A stretch of DNA of 64,000 nucleotides from Podospora bellae-mahoneyi (GCF_035222275.1 NC_085886.1:3906001-3970000); one strand, 5' to 3'; counted from the stretch's first letter, positions 41,180 to 55,830 are shown. Translations and numbers: made by a program. The notes: a model not told the origin generated them from the letters alone.

Positions 41180-42242
41180 TCACAACATTCTGATCTGAGC
41201 ATTACCAACCTCCTCAAGAAGAGCCTCAACCCTTTCTTTTCCCTCGAGCATGGCCCAGTGTCCAACGTCGAGCTTCTCAACCCTCAAATTTTTTGCCAGC
41301 CCACGAAGATTTTGTATGTGCATATCCGTAATCACTGCGTAGTCCTTGAGGGTGGCGATGAAGAGAGTAGGAATATTAATCGTTTTCTCCTCCGCTGGCA
41401 AGTCCTGATCCTCTTTGGCTGGTCCACAAAACACAGCAGCCTTGTACCAATTGAAAGGACCAGTGTATCCTCCTGCCCTCAAGATTTTGTTGTGCATCTC
41501 CAGTTCGGCGGGCGAAATCCAGTGGGCAACAGGAATCTCGATGTCGGACTCTAGGAACTTGGTAAAGCCTCCCGGCTCCCCAAAGTATTCAATCCACACT
41601 TTGGGGTCCTGGGCATAGAAAAGCGAATCGACGCGCCTGTCATTCTTCTCAACCAGGGTTGCGCCATCCGGGGATATAAAGACCTTGACGTAGCCAGAAG
41701 TGCTGTATCCTAGAATCTCTTTGGACATTTGTATCACGGAGTCTGTTCACATTGCGTCTTGTCAGCAGGGTTTGAATACAAGTTTGACCTCGAGGAGACA
41801 TACCAGGATCAAACGGCGAGTCCAAAAACATGAAGCCAGTTGCTATGAACACCAGTTGACTGAAGAGCGCTTTGTGGTGCACGTAAAGGTGTGAAAGAAG
41901 CCCGGCACCAAAGTCATGCCCGACTCCAATGACCTTTGGGGTGTCGAGGACCTTGGCCACAAGTTCATGGACTTGGGGAACAAGGCACTTCATCTGATAT
42001 GGCTCGTAGGATTCCGGTTTGTCCGTGTCGCCATAGCCGAGAAGGTCCGGTACCAAAATACCAAAGCCAGCCTTGGGTAATAGCTCGACTTGGTGATGCC
42101 AAATATAACTGGAGCTTGGTGCGCCATGGAGCAAGAGAAATGTGGGTTTGCTGCCAGTAGCAGGGACGTGAATGTAACCATAGGTTGTACCGTCACTCAG
42201 AATTGCCTTTCTGGCGAGCTTGGGGAAGGCGGTCGATGCCAT
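41180..42242 (-). CDS. Alpha/beta hydrolase, epoxide-hydrolase-like
   Basis: Two exons (42242-41804 and 41742-41180, 61-nt intron) encode 333 residues. The oxyanion motif is LLLHGAPSSS (His39-Gly40), followed by the family block PDLLGYGDTDKP (about 65-76). The nucleophile elbow is GVGHDFGAG, with Asp110 in place of Ser, which marks epoxide hydrolases and haloalkane dehalogenases rather than esterases. A cap region includes SPAELEMHNKILRAGGYTGPFNW, and the catalytic His308 is in LDVGHWAM. Soluble epoxide hydrolase activity on xenobiotics or fatty-acid epoxides is the best guess. The start CACAATGGCATCG is in good context. No signal peptide is seen. Confidence 0.9.
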
Positions 42243-42430
42243 TGTGAAAGTAAGACGAGGAAGTTACCTACTGTTGAACTGCGCAGCGGATTATGGAGAG
42301 TTATACGGACATAAGGGATAGGGATTCGGTTGGATGACCCACCTCTCGCCCTTTCATCAACATGAACATGACATGCATGATAGGCACGTGAGGCGCAGCC
42401 GCTTCACCGACCATCTTTCTTGTTTGTTAT

Positions 42431-43353
42431 CTAAATTCTGCTTCCCACCACATCTCCAGAGTGCCGTCTAATCCCGTACTTTCTGTACTCGAATTCTTCC
42501 AGGCTTCCGAGCTTCTCACCCCACCCATCATTGGTCTTCCCTGGTGAGACTGTCTGGTCCAAACCATCTAGTTTGACCAGACCTGTCGTTCCTGCCAGTA
42601 CCTCACTTTCTCTTGCCGCCCAGTGCTGGTACAGTTCTGGATGTGGTACCCACACAACCCTCATCCCGGCTCTGCGTGCAGCCTCCACCCCTGGCACGCT
42701 GTCCTCGAATACCAAACACTCCTCCCGTCTAATCTCATCTTCGCTAGGATCCAACTGCTCGTTGATCACTTGCAGCGCTGTCAAAAACATATCTGGAGCC
42801 GGCTTTCCTCTCTTCCCCTTCATCCGGCTATGATCAGACAAAATCCTGTGCTTCTCTGATATCAATCGTATCATCTCATTAATATCAGGTCGGGATGTTT
42901 TGAGCTTGAGGTTCGAGGTGACACTACTTGAAGCCAATGCGATTTTGACTTTTCTCCCGTCCGCTTCTGTCATTGCCTGGGAGAGCTGTTCCAGAAGCTG
43001 TTTGGCACCCGGGAGGGCTTCACACATCGGAAACATCTTGTTCTGCTCAATTTGCTGTTCTGCCTTGTACTGCTCACGGGATATGGGAAGCTGGGCCCAC
43101 TGATGAAACGCTTCTCCGTTGCTAGATCCAGGCACGCCCATCAGCTGTGCTTTAAGAGACCACGGGATCGGGGGGCGGGAATAGCGTGCGAGAACAGTGT
43201 TGGCGCAGAGGCTGTAGATATCTTCGGTGTTTAGGAGGAGACCGTCAAGGTCAAAAATGCATGCCCGAACGTGCGGGAAGGTTCTGATTGATGAGATTAG
43301 CTATTGCGATTTCAAGACACAGCCAAGTTGACACACCTGTTGTGAGACACCAT
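42431..43353 (-). CDS. HAD-superfamily phosphatase (GS1/pseudouridine-5'-phosphatase-like)
   Basis: Two exons: a 17-nt first exon (43353-43337) coding MVSHN plus two bases, and 43283-42431; together 289 residues. Motif I is ACIFDLDGLLLNTED (Asp17 nucleophile, Asp19 acid), motif II is IALASSSVTSN, and Lys lies in GKRGKPAPD. Motif III/IV is CLVFEDSVPGVEAARRAGM. A helical cap follows motif I. This is the beta-phosphoglucomutase-like/GS1 subgroup, whose members dephosphorylate sugar phosphates or pseudouridine 5'-phosphate. The tiny first exon is supported by the phase (AG + A = Arg) and by AACAG/GTGTGT and AATCAG sites. Without it motif I would lack a start codon nearby. Confidence 0.87.
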
Positions 43354-45063
<1,710 letters not shown>

Positions 45064-45939
45064 TTTGACGAGACGGAGAAATAAAGGAGGGCGGTGCAGC
45101 TGGCAATTGATAGTGCCAATGGATGGATGCGTGTCAGAAGCTGGAAGGGAAGAGGAAGAAGAGGCACACGTTGGGAATGGAAGCGGAAGAAATTGGGGGA
45201 ACCAAAAGAGAGGGAGACGAAAGGGAGGGCGGGAGAATGGCACGAATGGGAAGGGGTGACGGGGGAAGGGCGGGGTATGGCCAATCATCGGTCGAGAGCG
45301 TCCAGGTTTGTGAGACGTGAGATCTCTCGCTCCTTCAAATTCGACGTGAACGGACGCAGATGGCAGGCGCAGCTGTCTTGCAGCTGGTTGTTTCTGGCCT
45401 GGCACTTCCATCGACGGTTGCCAGCCAAGAAACCGGTCGGATATCATGCGTTTCCTTGCTCTTCTGCATCCTGCTGCCCTCCATGGTGGTCAGTTGAGAC
45501 AGCACCCATGAGGTTCCTGTGGCCGGATCCAATCTGAAAATGCATCTTGGAGACAATTGCAACAACCTTTATCCATTGATCCCATTGTGAAAGCCCGTTG
45601 ACGCTACCGTTCATGCGTCTCCCCGTCCTCTTTGCCCAACATTGTCCTGGGGGTTCACCGTCTTGCTGGGTTAGGGTTATATGACAGGCTTCACCAGATC
45701 CCCGCTTCAGCCACATTCCAGAACGGGCCACACCCGCAGGCTCCACCGTGACCTTACAATTTCCCCAGCTTTGGCTAGTCTGCATTTGGATAGCTCTCAT
45801 TGAACAACTCACACGTGGACAAACATTTCACCGTCACCGAACCAATATTTCTGGCTGCTTGGAATGAAAGAATATTTTCTCGGTACACTCCTCTCCTAAC
45901 AATATTTAGCTATTTACATAGTCCGACCTCTGCGAGATT
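45064..45939. other. Intergenic
   Basis: The stretch holds the subunit 9 promoter (G/A-rich, with many GGGAGG/GAAG runs on the plus strand between 45060 and 45270) and the 3' region of the LPMO-like gene. No gene supported. Confidence 0.5.
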
Positions 45940-46620
45940 CTACCAGCGAGACTGTCCTCGAATTCGGTGGCCGTGTCCATGTTCCGGAGCCAGCTCAGCG
46001 GGAGCAACAGGAGCTGCAACCGTAAAGTCGGTGCAACTCTGATATGTCTGTCCAGCACCAAACCAATGCCACTGGAGGACCTATTTCATGATTAGTCTTT
46101 TGCCGCCCCTTGAATAAGAAATTGAACTTACACAAACACCTGCAGTCGCACACTGCGCACCAAGCTCCGGGATCTTGATGCTGAACTTGGTCTGGTCCGC
46201 TGGTGGCTTGCTGCTGGCCGCATACCCACTCGCCCAACCCACCAGCGGGGAGCCCAACACTTTATTGGTCGTGGTGTCGACAATGGAGACATTGGCGTAG
46301 CCAGAGTGAGGAATCCTGATGTACACCTCATACTCGACAGAGTCGCCGGGTTTGTACGACTGGACATTGGCGGCGTTGTCAGCGAACTGATATCCCTTGC
46401 AGAGGAATAGGTTGCACTTGTTGCGGTCGGGCAATGGGTTGGATCTCAAGAAAGCCTCGGGATAAGACGTCTCATCTTGCTTGTAAAAATTGACCATGGC
46501 ACGGCCGCACGCCTCGGTTGTGGCATCACCTGGCTTGCGAGAAGCCGGCTTCAGGACAACACCGTGGGCGGAGACCAGGGAGGCCAGGCCAAGAGCAGAG
46601 GAAACGATGGAGAAATGCAT
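45940..46620 (-). CDS. Secreted LPMO-like / chitin-binding-type protein
   Basis: Two exons (46620-46132 and 46080-45940, 51-nt intron) encode 209 residues. A signal peptide (MHFSIVSSALGLASLVSA) would be cleaved before His19, leaving HGVVLKPASRKPGDA at the mature N-terminus, as needed for the copper histidine brace of lytic polysaccharide monooxygenases. A second candidate ligand is the His in YIRIPHSGYANVSI. Conserved blocks KCNLFLCKGYQFADNAANVQ and VLQWHWFGAGQTYQSCTDF match a fungal family related to chitin-binding type-4 proteins. I cannot assign an AA number. The C-terminus has a short His-rich tail (HGHGH). A TATAAAA box lies about 70 bp upstream (46686-46692, minus strand). The AA8 cytochrome gene is next upstream in the same orientation. 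Confidence 0.75.
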
Positions 46621-47360
46621 GTTTTGTGTTTGTGATGGTATGTTCTTAACTGGTGGCCAGTTGGAAATGTGAGGATGGCGCCTGCTTTTATAGCACCAGG
46701 ACGTTATCCATGATCTTCGATGGAGAGACTGTTGTTCATCTCCACCGCGGTCATCTAAACAAAAGCGGTAGACGGAAACCATCACGTTGCGAGGTATATG
46801 CCGGACCCCTTGCTTTTGCCTAATGCCACGCGCTTTGACTCCATTGTCCAATCAGGGCCGAGGGCTCATATGAATCCCCAATTTGGAGAACAGTCAAAGT
46901 TGTTTATTTGCCCCTCGGCAGACAAGATCCGAATTTGACGAGCCGTCTAGCGGGATCGCTGTTGCAGGGCAGAGGAAAACATTGGGGAATTTGTATGAGG
47001 GTACAAGAAGTATTTGTCATCAAGGATGGAGGAGACAGTCGTACCTTTATGTTGAGTCGGTGGAGAGGAACCTCGGTAGAAACAATTTCCATGTTGTGGT
47101 TGAACATATCTGTAGGGTGGAGGTCTTTTGTTTTTTCCTTCCATGAAGTACAAGAGTCACCATGCCGTGTTGGTCCAATAGGGGAGAAGCTGAGCACCGT
47201 TCAATATAATTCATTTCTTTTGAACTTCTCATTGTAGCTAGTGCATATAGGGCACTTTCTCGTTTTCTTTGCTGCCTCGTTTCCCCCCCGCCTCGTTTCT
47301 TCCCTGCCTCGTTCCTTTGTGAAATAATTCCGCCCTCGACTACAAGTCCGTTTCCTGCAC
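46621..47360. other. Intergenic between LPMO-like and AA8 genes
   Basis: It contains the LPMO-like promoter. A short triplicated word CTGCCTCGTTT-like occurs at about 47270-47316. No gene supported. Confidence 0.5.
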
Positions 47361-48067
47361 TTATGCCTCGGAGGCCAACTGAGCTACCGCAGCACGAAAG
47401 TTGCTAATCTTGCCCAGAGCGAGGTTGTGCGAGAACTTTCCACGCGTGTTGTGGATTCCAAAGCGGCTGGTTGGGTCAGATGGGCTTGACGGACCCTGGT
47501 TGGACTGGGCATAAGCAATGCTAGCAGCCGTGCTGGAGGGGTTGAGTCTGGATGTCCCCAGATTCGAGACGCCCTTGGCAAGGAAGTTGACAGTCCAGTG
47601 GGTGCTATTGGCAACGGTGCCGCCGAGAACCGTATAAGTGGCGCCAGTCCATGGCTGTGGGTAGGTTCTTGCTCTGTTCTCGTGTCAGCTTGCTGCTTGA
47701 TATGTTTGTGACAAGAAGAATCATACGTAGCACGGCGGGAAGAAACGACAACCGTCGCAGCATTGGCCCATGCAACAGTCAAGGGGTTGTTGACCATGGT
47801 GCCACCCCACGCGATACCAGCCCACCCAACAGATTTGGGTGCTTGAAGCTGAACCAGAACATCAAAGTCGGTCGTGGCAGTGGCATTCTCGGGAATGGCA
47901 GTGCGGAAAGCAATTCTCTCTGGCGAAATCCACTCGGAATAGCATATGGTGGAAACAGGATCGCAATATTTGACGCTCGCTTGACGGGGAGCAATCTCGT
48001 GCGCTGGGGCAGCCTGGACACTGCTGCCCAAAGCCAACACGGTTGCTGCCAGTTGTAAAAGACCCAT
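47361..48067 (-). CDS. Stand-alone AA8 iron-reductase (CDH-type cytochrome domain) protein
   Basis: Two exons (48067-47727 and 47673-47361, 53-nt intron) encode 217 residues. A signal peptide (MGLLQLAATVLALGSSVQA) precedes one domain like the b-type cytochrome of cellobiose dehydrogenase. Heme ligand candidates are Met91 in WGGTMVNNPL and His188 in FGIHNTRGKF, the Met/His pair typical of AA8. YCDPVSTICYSEW and VAWANAATVVVSSRRAT fit the family's N-terminal strands. No dehydrogenase, CBM or GPI segment follows, so this is a free cytochrome. Such proteins can carry electrons to LPMOs or reduce Fe(III). The adjacent LPMO-like gene fits that role; the pairing is inferred. Confidence 0.85.
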
Positions 48068-49088
48068 TTTGCACGCTGATGATGGTGATGTTTGCGAGAG
48101 GAGTTGAAGGAACGATGGCAAGGGAGGGGGGAAGGGAGGGAGATATGGACAGGGTCCAGAGTTCATGACTCGAGATATATACTTTCCATTCCTGCCGTGG
48201 CGTCGCTGATTGGGAATGCCGTCAACGGTCCAGACTCTTGATGGCTTTACCCGCGGCGATCTTATTCGCCTTCAAGTCCGGCTGTTCATCATTGTCTTAT
48301 GAGTGTGGGGTTTCTTTCACCGGGGATGTAACCGTTTTTCACCACGACGATGCAGATGTTTTGGTAGCCGGGGGCGGCTGAAAACAATACATGGCCGTCG
48401 TCTGCATAGATTGCTGGGTTGGTAATTGCAGTTCTCCGAGTGGTTGGCTTAGCAAAAGTTTAAATATGCTTCTGGGGTCCTTGTATCGGCCGGCAGATGG
48501 TGCTCCAGCATGCAGGGGTTAAGATATATCAGGCTGGGATACGATTCACAACAGTGTGGAGCATCGACTCTTGCCAAAAACTGACAGGTCTCTCATGAAT
48601 TCACTCCTCCTCGTCGAAGCTTACATATCTACTGAAATGTGAGTCGCGAGGGCCGAGGTGGCTGCAAGGGGAAGGTGCGAGGGAGCGACAACTGAGCTGC
48701 AAGCGGCAACCAAGATCTCCAGGCTCATATATCTGCTGTATGCCAGATGCTTAATCGCTATTTGGTTCTCATGGCACCCGGGTATAGGCTAAAGTCCCCG
48801 GGTCCATCATCCGAACGTGGATACATGTTGCCTTGTTAAGCGATGTGCTCGGAGTGGACGGGAGATCCGATGGCATAAACATGAGACAAAATCACTCACT
48901 GGTATTGTGACTATCGATTCGCCGAATGGTATGCTGACAGAGAGCAGAGATGAGATATAAATCGTTATGCCCGTCATTTATCTATCATCATTAACCAACC
49001 CTCATCGGTAACACACATCTTTCGTTCCACAGACATCTCAAACTAAACTAACTGCTCACAGCCAAGCGAAGATACCTGGAGCCCTGAG
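48068..49088. other. Last normal-composition spacer before the AT-rich block
   Basis: It contains the AA8 promoter (TATATA-like box about 105 bp upstream) and roughly 900 bp without a supported gene. Base composition changes abruptly at its right edge. Confidence 0.5.
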
Positions 49089-49186
49089 CCTATCAGTAAT
49101 TCTCCGATGGATTGTAGTATAATCCGTTAAAAAGCGTACCAAAAAAAACGCCCCACTTTAGAAACAGGGGGGTAGGATCCGTTAAG

Positions 49187-50140
49187 GAATTAGTTGTACG
49201 ATCCGATAGGATTTCTTTTACCAAAATGAAAAAGAAAAGTATTATTAAAATCGCCATAACGAGCTGCATAAAATAGTATTAAGTGTATCATCGTACGAGC
49301 GGTATAGAAATGGAAGTAAAAGAAGTAAAGTTAGGTATATATATACTAGTAATGCATATATATAGTAGTATAAGGTTATATAAAAGAATAGTTTTTTATA
49401 CGATCCGATAAGATTTTTCCTATTAAATTAAAAGAGAAAAGTATTATTAGAATTACTATAGCGAGCTACATAGAATGGTATTAAGTGTATTATCGTACGA
49501 GCGGTGGGAAAATAAAAATAAAAGAAGTAAAGTTAGGTATATATATATTAATAATATACGTATATAGTAATATAAGGTTATATAAAGGAATAGTTTTTTA
49601 TACGATCCGATAAGATTTTTCCTATTAAATTAAAAGAGAAAAGTATTATTAAAATTGCTATAGCGAGCTGCATAGAATAGTATTAAATATATTATTATAC
49701 GAGCGGTAGGAAAATAGAAGTAAAAGAAGTAAAGTTAAGTATAAACGTATTAATAATATATATATATATAGTAGTGTAAGGTTCTATAATTAAATAGTTT
49801 TTTATACGATCCGATAAAATTCTTCCTATTAACTTAAAAAGTAAAGATATTATTGGAATTACTATAACGAGCTATATAAAATAATATTAAATATATTATC
49901 GTACGAGTAGTATATAAATAAAAGTAAAAAATATAAAGTTAGGTATAAATATATTAGTAATATACGTATATAATAGTATAAGGTTATATAAAGGAATAGT
50001 TTTTTATACGATCCTATAAGATTTTTCTTATTAATTTAAAAAGTAAGGATATTATTAGAATTACTATAACGAGCTATATAGAATGATATTAAGTATATTA
50101 TCGTATAAACGGTATAGAAATAAAAGTAAAAGATATAAAT
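49187..50140. repeat. About 202-bp tandem array in unit A, five copies
   Basis: The word ACGATCCGAT (or close variants) recurs at 49198, 49400, 49602, 49806 and 50008, spacing 202-204 bp. Each copy also carries GAATTACTATAGCGAGCT-like and AAGTTAGGTATA-like words. Confidence 0.85.
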
Positions 50141-50769
50141 TCGATTTCTATTATTATACGATTTATTTAATTATCGGAATTATTAATAACTATAAGTTCC
50201 TGGCTTCCTTCTATATTTTATTTATTTCCTTCGTCCTTCCCTTCGGCTATAATACCCCTTTAAGTAGCGGTAAAGAAGCTATAATTATTACTATAATCCC
50301 TCTATTTATAGTTACTATAAGTATTACCTTAATACCTATCCGTCGTACGATAATCCCTAAACGGCCCCCTATTAAGTTTATTAATATAGGTAATATAAAG
50401 AGAAGTAACTATTAAATTACGATTTTAAATTAAAATTATATTAAGGTAGTTCGGACGAACTAATACTTTAGTCTCCTTTATTTTACCGGAAACGTATTTA
50501 ATATCGGTTAATAGTAAAGCCGAAATTACTTATTATATTACTTATATATTTATTAATTTAAATATTATTATACGGGAAAAATATATATTTATATTAATAT
50601 AGAAATTATTTATTAACCTCCTAATATAAAGCTAATTAATATTAATAACTTTATATAAATTATAGGTACTAAGGACTAAAGTTATTTTATATATTAATTA
50701 AAAGTCGATTATTTTATACGATAGAAAAGTTTATTAGAAAAGGATTTTAATAAAAATTAAAGTCGCTAT

Positions 50770-51800
50770 TATATAGCTAGCCTCTCGAGAGATTTAAAAA
50801 AAAAGATATATACCCGGCAGCTATACGTTACTACCTTTATACTTACGTAATTACCTTTGTGCTAGGCGTATTTACGTAATTACCTTTTTACTAAGCGTGC
50901 TTTAACTATCGTACGGGACCGACGCTTTAATCGGAATAATATAGCTTTATTATATAGCTAGCTTATCGAGGGCTTTAGAAGAAAAGGTCTATACCTAGTA
51001 GCTATACGTTACTACTTTTGTATCTTAGCGTGCCTTAATTATCGTACGGGATAGACGTTTTGATCGGAATAATACGGCTTTATTATATAGTTAGCTTATC
51101 GAGGGATTTAGAAAAAAAGGTCTGTACCCGGTAGCTATACGTTATTACTTTTATACCTACGTAACTGCTTTTACGTTAGGCGTACCTACGTAACTACTTT
51201 TTTATTAGGCGTACCTTAACTATCGTACGGGACCGACGCTTTAATCGGAATAATACGGCTCTATTATATAGCTAGCCTATCGAGGGATTTAGAAGAAAAG
51301 GTCTATACCCGGCAACTATACGCTACTGCCTTTATATCCTGGCGTGCCTTAATTATTATACGGGATAGACGCTTTAATCGGAATAATATAGCTCTATTGT
51401 ATAGCTAACCTATCGAGGGATTTGGAAGAAAAGGTTTATACTTAGTAACTATACGCTACTACCTTCGTATCTACGTAACTACCTTCGTACTAGGCGTATT
51501 TACGTAATTGCCTTCGTACTAGGCGTACCTACGTAATTACTTTCGTGCTAGACGTACTTACGTAACTACTTTTTTACTAGGCGTGCCTTAACTATTATAT
51601 ATAATTAAACGCTTTAATTAAAATAATATGGTTCTATTATATAGCTAGCTTTCTAAGGGATTTAAAAAAAATATTTATATCCGGTAATTATACGCTACTA
51701 CCTTCGTACCTACGTAACTACCTTCGTGCTAGGCGTACCTACGTAACTATCTTTATATTAAGCATGCCCTAACTATCGTAGGGGACCTAAACTCCAGTAA
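50770..51800. repeat. Second tandem array in unit A with 29-bp minisatellite
   Basis: Blocks starting TATATAGCTAGCC-like recur about six times at 110-190 bp spacing. Within them a 29-bp unit, TACGTAACTACCTTCGTACT plus AGGCGTACC, repeats in short runs (clearest at about 51470-51590). Confidence 0.75.
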
Positions 51801-54307
51801 CCGTACGTTACTGCCCTTATTTATTTATACGTAATTTACTTTATTTTTTAACGGAATATCCTTCCTTAAAAAAACTTAATAATAAACTTTAATATTATAA
51901 TATTTTATATTATATATAATTATTATATTATAATTAATACTATATTAAAATAGAATCTTTCATTTATATTTTTTACTTTTAAACTTTTATTTATAAAAAA
52001 TATAAAATAATTATCTTTATAAATAAAGTATTTATTTATTTTTATACGTCCTATAAAAATATTATAATTATACATAGACCGGATATCGTACGAAAGTATA
52101 ATAATATATTAACGGTTTTTCGAAAATAATAAAACTTAATAAACCTTATACATCCTTTTATAGTAATTAACCTAATTCTAAAATTAAAGAAACCTTTTTT
52201 TAATAAATTAAAGTGCGATACCTACGCCTATATCATATAAATTAAAAGGGTAATATAGGAGTATTACCGTACGAGGTACGACTAGGTTAATCCCAATATA
52301 AAAAGAAGAAATATTAAAGTAGCTTAATAATATTAAGGACTTTAGAAAATTAAAATATATTATTAATATTTTTTTAAAAGCCGGTTAATTACCGGATACT
52401 TTAAGGTATAATAAATAAAGCCGGTAGCCGGAAATCCCGACCTTATATAATAAATTTAAAAATAAAAAAAGTAATTTATAGAATTTTATTATATAATTAG
52501 TTTAATTTTTTAATAAATATTAATAATTATTATAATAAATAAAGGTCGATTAATTTTAAATCTTTAATTAAATAAAATAAATTAAATATATTACTTTAGG
52601 TTTTTAAACCGGTAAGCCTTATATCGTACGACCTTTTTTAATTTAAACGAAGGATAGTTAAACGGTAAGGATTTAGTTACGTTTATAGTTTTTCAAAAAA
52701 TTTAAAAAAAAATTAATTAAGTTACTATTAATATAATAATAAAATCGTTATTTAATAAAGTCGGTTACCCTATTCTATTCGAGGTTAATAAAAAGACGAT
52801 CGATTAAAAGTTTAATAAACCTTTTAATAATAATAGTTTAATTCTTTATATAATATAAAAGTATTTTTTTATTTAAAAAAAGATTTTTAGGTATATTTAC
52901 TATATATAGAGTTAGGATTAATAGGATCGGTTACTATATAAATTAAATGCTAATTAAATTAGAAGTTTAAAGATTATTATATAAATAATATAAGAGTTTT
53001 ATTATAGTAACGATAAGGCCGGATAAAAGTTATTAAATTAAATATTTATTAATTTTTTTATTAGACTTTTAAATTATCCTTTCCTACGGTTATTATACGA
53101 AAATACTTTTTTTTTTACTTTAATTACTATAGTTTTAAAAAATAATAAAAAATAATATCTTCTATCCGATTTTATATTACTTTTATTTATTATTATTACC
53201 CTTAGTAAAACTTTTATTATATAATATTTATTTCATAAATTTATTTAATTAAAAAAATAAATAAAGAACTGAATTTCTTTAATATTATCCGCCCTAAAGT
53301 CTCGAGGTTTTTAATTAAGGTTTATTAAAGTAATTACTTTATATTAATAAATTAAGTTTTAGAAACTCGTACGTATAGTATAATTATTAATAGCTTTACG
53401 GTATCCGAAAGTAAGTTTATATTTGATAATATTATTATTATATATTAAAATATTTTTATTATTATTAACGTTTTAACTAAAATAATATATATTTTAATTA
53501 ATAGAATTAATTATATAATTTAAAACCTAACTTTTTTATTAATATCGGACGTTCCTCTTTAAAAAATTCTTTAAGATAATTTAAAGGATAATATAAATTA
53601 AGATGAAATTAAATATTCTTTTCTTTCCGATCTTAATAATATATATTTTCCGCGGCCTTAAAATTAAATTATAGAACGTATTACTAAAAATCCTTTTTTT
53701 ACTTAACTTTAATTAAAAGAAAAGGGCGACGGTTATATTTATTATATAACCGAGGCCTAATTATACTTAAACCGGGTAAATAAATTCCAATTCTTTTTTT
53801 TTATTATAATATATTTATTATTAAAATTACTGCTTTATATAATAAAGCTTTTAAATATAAGGTTTTAAAATATATTAATTAAAGGGTTTAAAAATATATT
53901 TATTTAATATAATATAGTTATAATTATATTACGGTACTATAAAGGGATAAACTATATTAAATAGCTAAAGGTTGTTTACCGTTATTTTTTAAGGAAGTTA
54001 AATATAAACGTTATATAATACCTTTAGCTTATTTACCTTTTTTACTTTAATTTATAATATTAATTTAATAAAACTTTTATTCTTACTTTATTTTTCTAGG
54101 ATATAAAATTTATACGGCCGTTTAAAAATATTAAGTTTAAAGATACTAGTTTAACTATATCTTTTAGTAATTTAAGAAATTAATAATCGTTTAATAAAAT
54201 TAGCCGGACCCTATTAATAATTCTCCGATGGATTGTAGTATAATCCGTTGAAAAGCGCACTAAAAAAAACGCCCCACTTTAGAAACAGGGGGGTAGGATC
54301 CGTTAAG

Positions 54308-55830
54308 GAATTAGTTATACGATCCGATAGGATTTCTTTTACTAAAATGAAAAAGAAAAGTATTATTAAAATCGCTATAACAAGCTATATAGAATAGTAT
54401 TAAGTGCATTATCGTACGAACGGTATGGAAATAAAAGTAAAAGAGGTGAAGTTAGGTATAAGTATACTAGTAATGTACGTATATAGTAGTGTAAGGTTAT
54501 ATAAGGGAATAGTTTTTTATATGATCCGATAAGATTTTTCTTATTAAATTAAAAGAGAAAAGTATTATTGGAATTACTATAGCGAGCTATATAGAATAAT
54601 ATTAAGTATATTGTCGTACGAGCTATATAAAAATAAAAGTAAAGATATAAAGGTAGGTGCTAGCGATATACGTATATAGTAGTATAAGATTATATAAGGG
54701 AATAGTTTTTTATACGATCCGATAGGATTTTTCTTATTAAATTAAAAGAAAAAAGTATTACCGGAATTACTATAGCGAGCTGTATAGAATAGTATTAAAT
54801 ATATTATCGTACGAACTATATAAAAATAAAAATAAAATAAGTAAAGTTAGGTATAAGTATGCTAGTAATATATATATATAGTAGTGTAAAGTTATATAAA
54901 GGAATAGTTTTTTATACGATCCGATAAAACTTTTCCTATTAATTTAAAAAGCAAAAATATTATTAGAATTATTTATACGAGCCGTATAGAATAGTATTAA
55001 ATATATTATTATATAAGCGGTATAGAAATAAAAGTAAAAAAGGTAAAGTTAGGTATAAGCGTGCTAGTAATATATATATATAATAATATAAGGTTCTATA
55101 ATTAAATAGTTTTTTATACGATCCGATAAGATTTTTCCTATTAATTTAAAAAGTAAGGATATTATTAGAATTATTATAACGAGCTATATAAAATAATATT
55201 AAGTATATTATTATACGAGCGGTGTAGAAATAAAAGTAAAAGATATAAAGTTAGGTATTAATAATATACGTACATAGTAATATAAGGTTATATAAGGAAA
55301 TAGTTTTTTATACGATCTAATAAGATTTTTTCTATTAATTTAAAAAGTAAAAATATTATTAAAATTACCTATACGAGCCGTATAAATAGTATTAAGTATA
55401 TTATCGTACGAGCTATATAGAAATAGAAGTAAAAGAGGTAAAGTTAAGTGTAAGTATATTAGTAAGGTATATATATAGTAATATAAGGTTATATAATTAA
55501 ATAGTTTATTATACGATCCGATAGGATTTTTCCTATTAAATTAAAAGAGAAAAGTATTATTGGAATTAATATAACGAGCTGTATAGAATAGTATTAAATA
55601 TATTATCGTACGAACGGTAGGGAATTAAAAGTAAAAGATATAAAGTTAAGTATAAGTATATTAGTAATATATATATATGGTAGTATAAGGTTATATAAAG
55701 GAATAGTTTTTTATATAATCCGATAAGATTTCTTCTATTAAAATAAAAAAAAAAAGTATTATTAGAATTACTATAGCGAATTATATAAAATAGTATTAAA
55801 TATATTATCGTATAAGTATTATAGAAATCT
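54308..55830. repeat. About 200-bp tandem array in unit B, about eight copies
   Basis: ACGATCCGAT-like words recur near 54319, 54521, 54714, 54916, 55118, 55312, 55512 and 55713. The array is homologous to that of unit A, with three more copies. Confidence 0.8.

Larger units (their letters stand above)
49089..54209. repeat. RIP-eroded repeat unit A (about 5.1 kb)
   Basis: The unit begins CCTATCAGTAATTCTCCGAT and ends near AGCCGGACC, where unit B begins with the same word. It is extremely AT-rich, TpA-rich and stop-dense in all frames, as expected after RIP. It contains a tandem array of about 202-bp copies (49187-50140), a second array with TACGTAAC words (50770-51800), then a non-repetitive stretch to 54,209. 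I cannot assign a family; I see neither terminal inverted repeats nor LTRs. Short open frames inside (for example 50083-50415) are not genes. Confidence 0.8.

Noticed and set aside
49187-50140. Evenly spaced repeats considered as a CRISPR array
   Set aside because: The period of about 202 bp, repeats joined without unique spacers, and the fungal context exclude CRISPR.
50083-50415. 110-codon frame in the AT-rich block
   Set aside because: It lies inside the eroded repeat unit, and the matching position in the other unit does not keep it open. Low-complexity Ile/Tyr-rich product.
49089-54209. Unit A considered as an LTR element or a rDNA repeat
   Set aside because: No terminal direct or inverted repeats and no rRNA-like conserved words were visible. 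Left unclassified.
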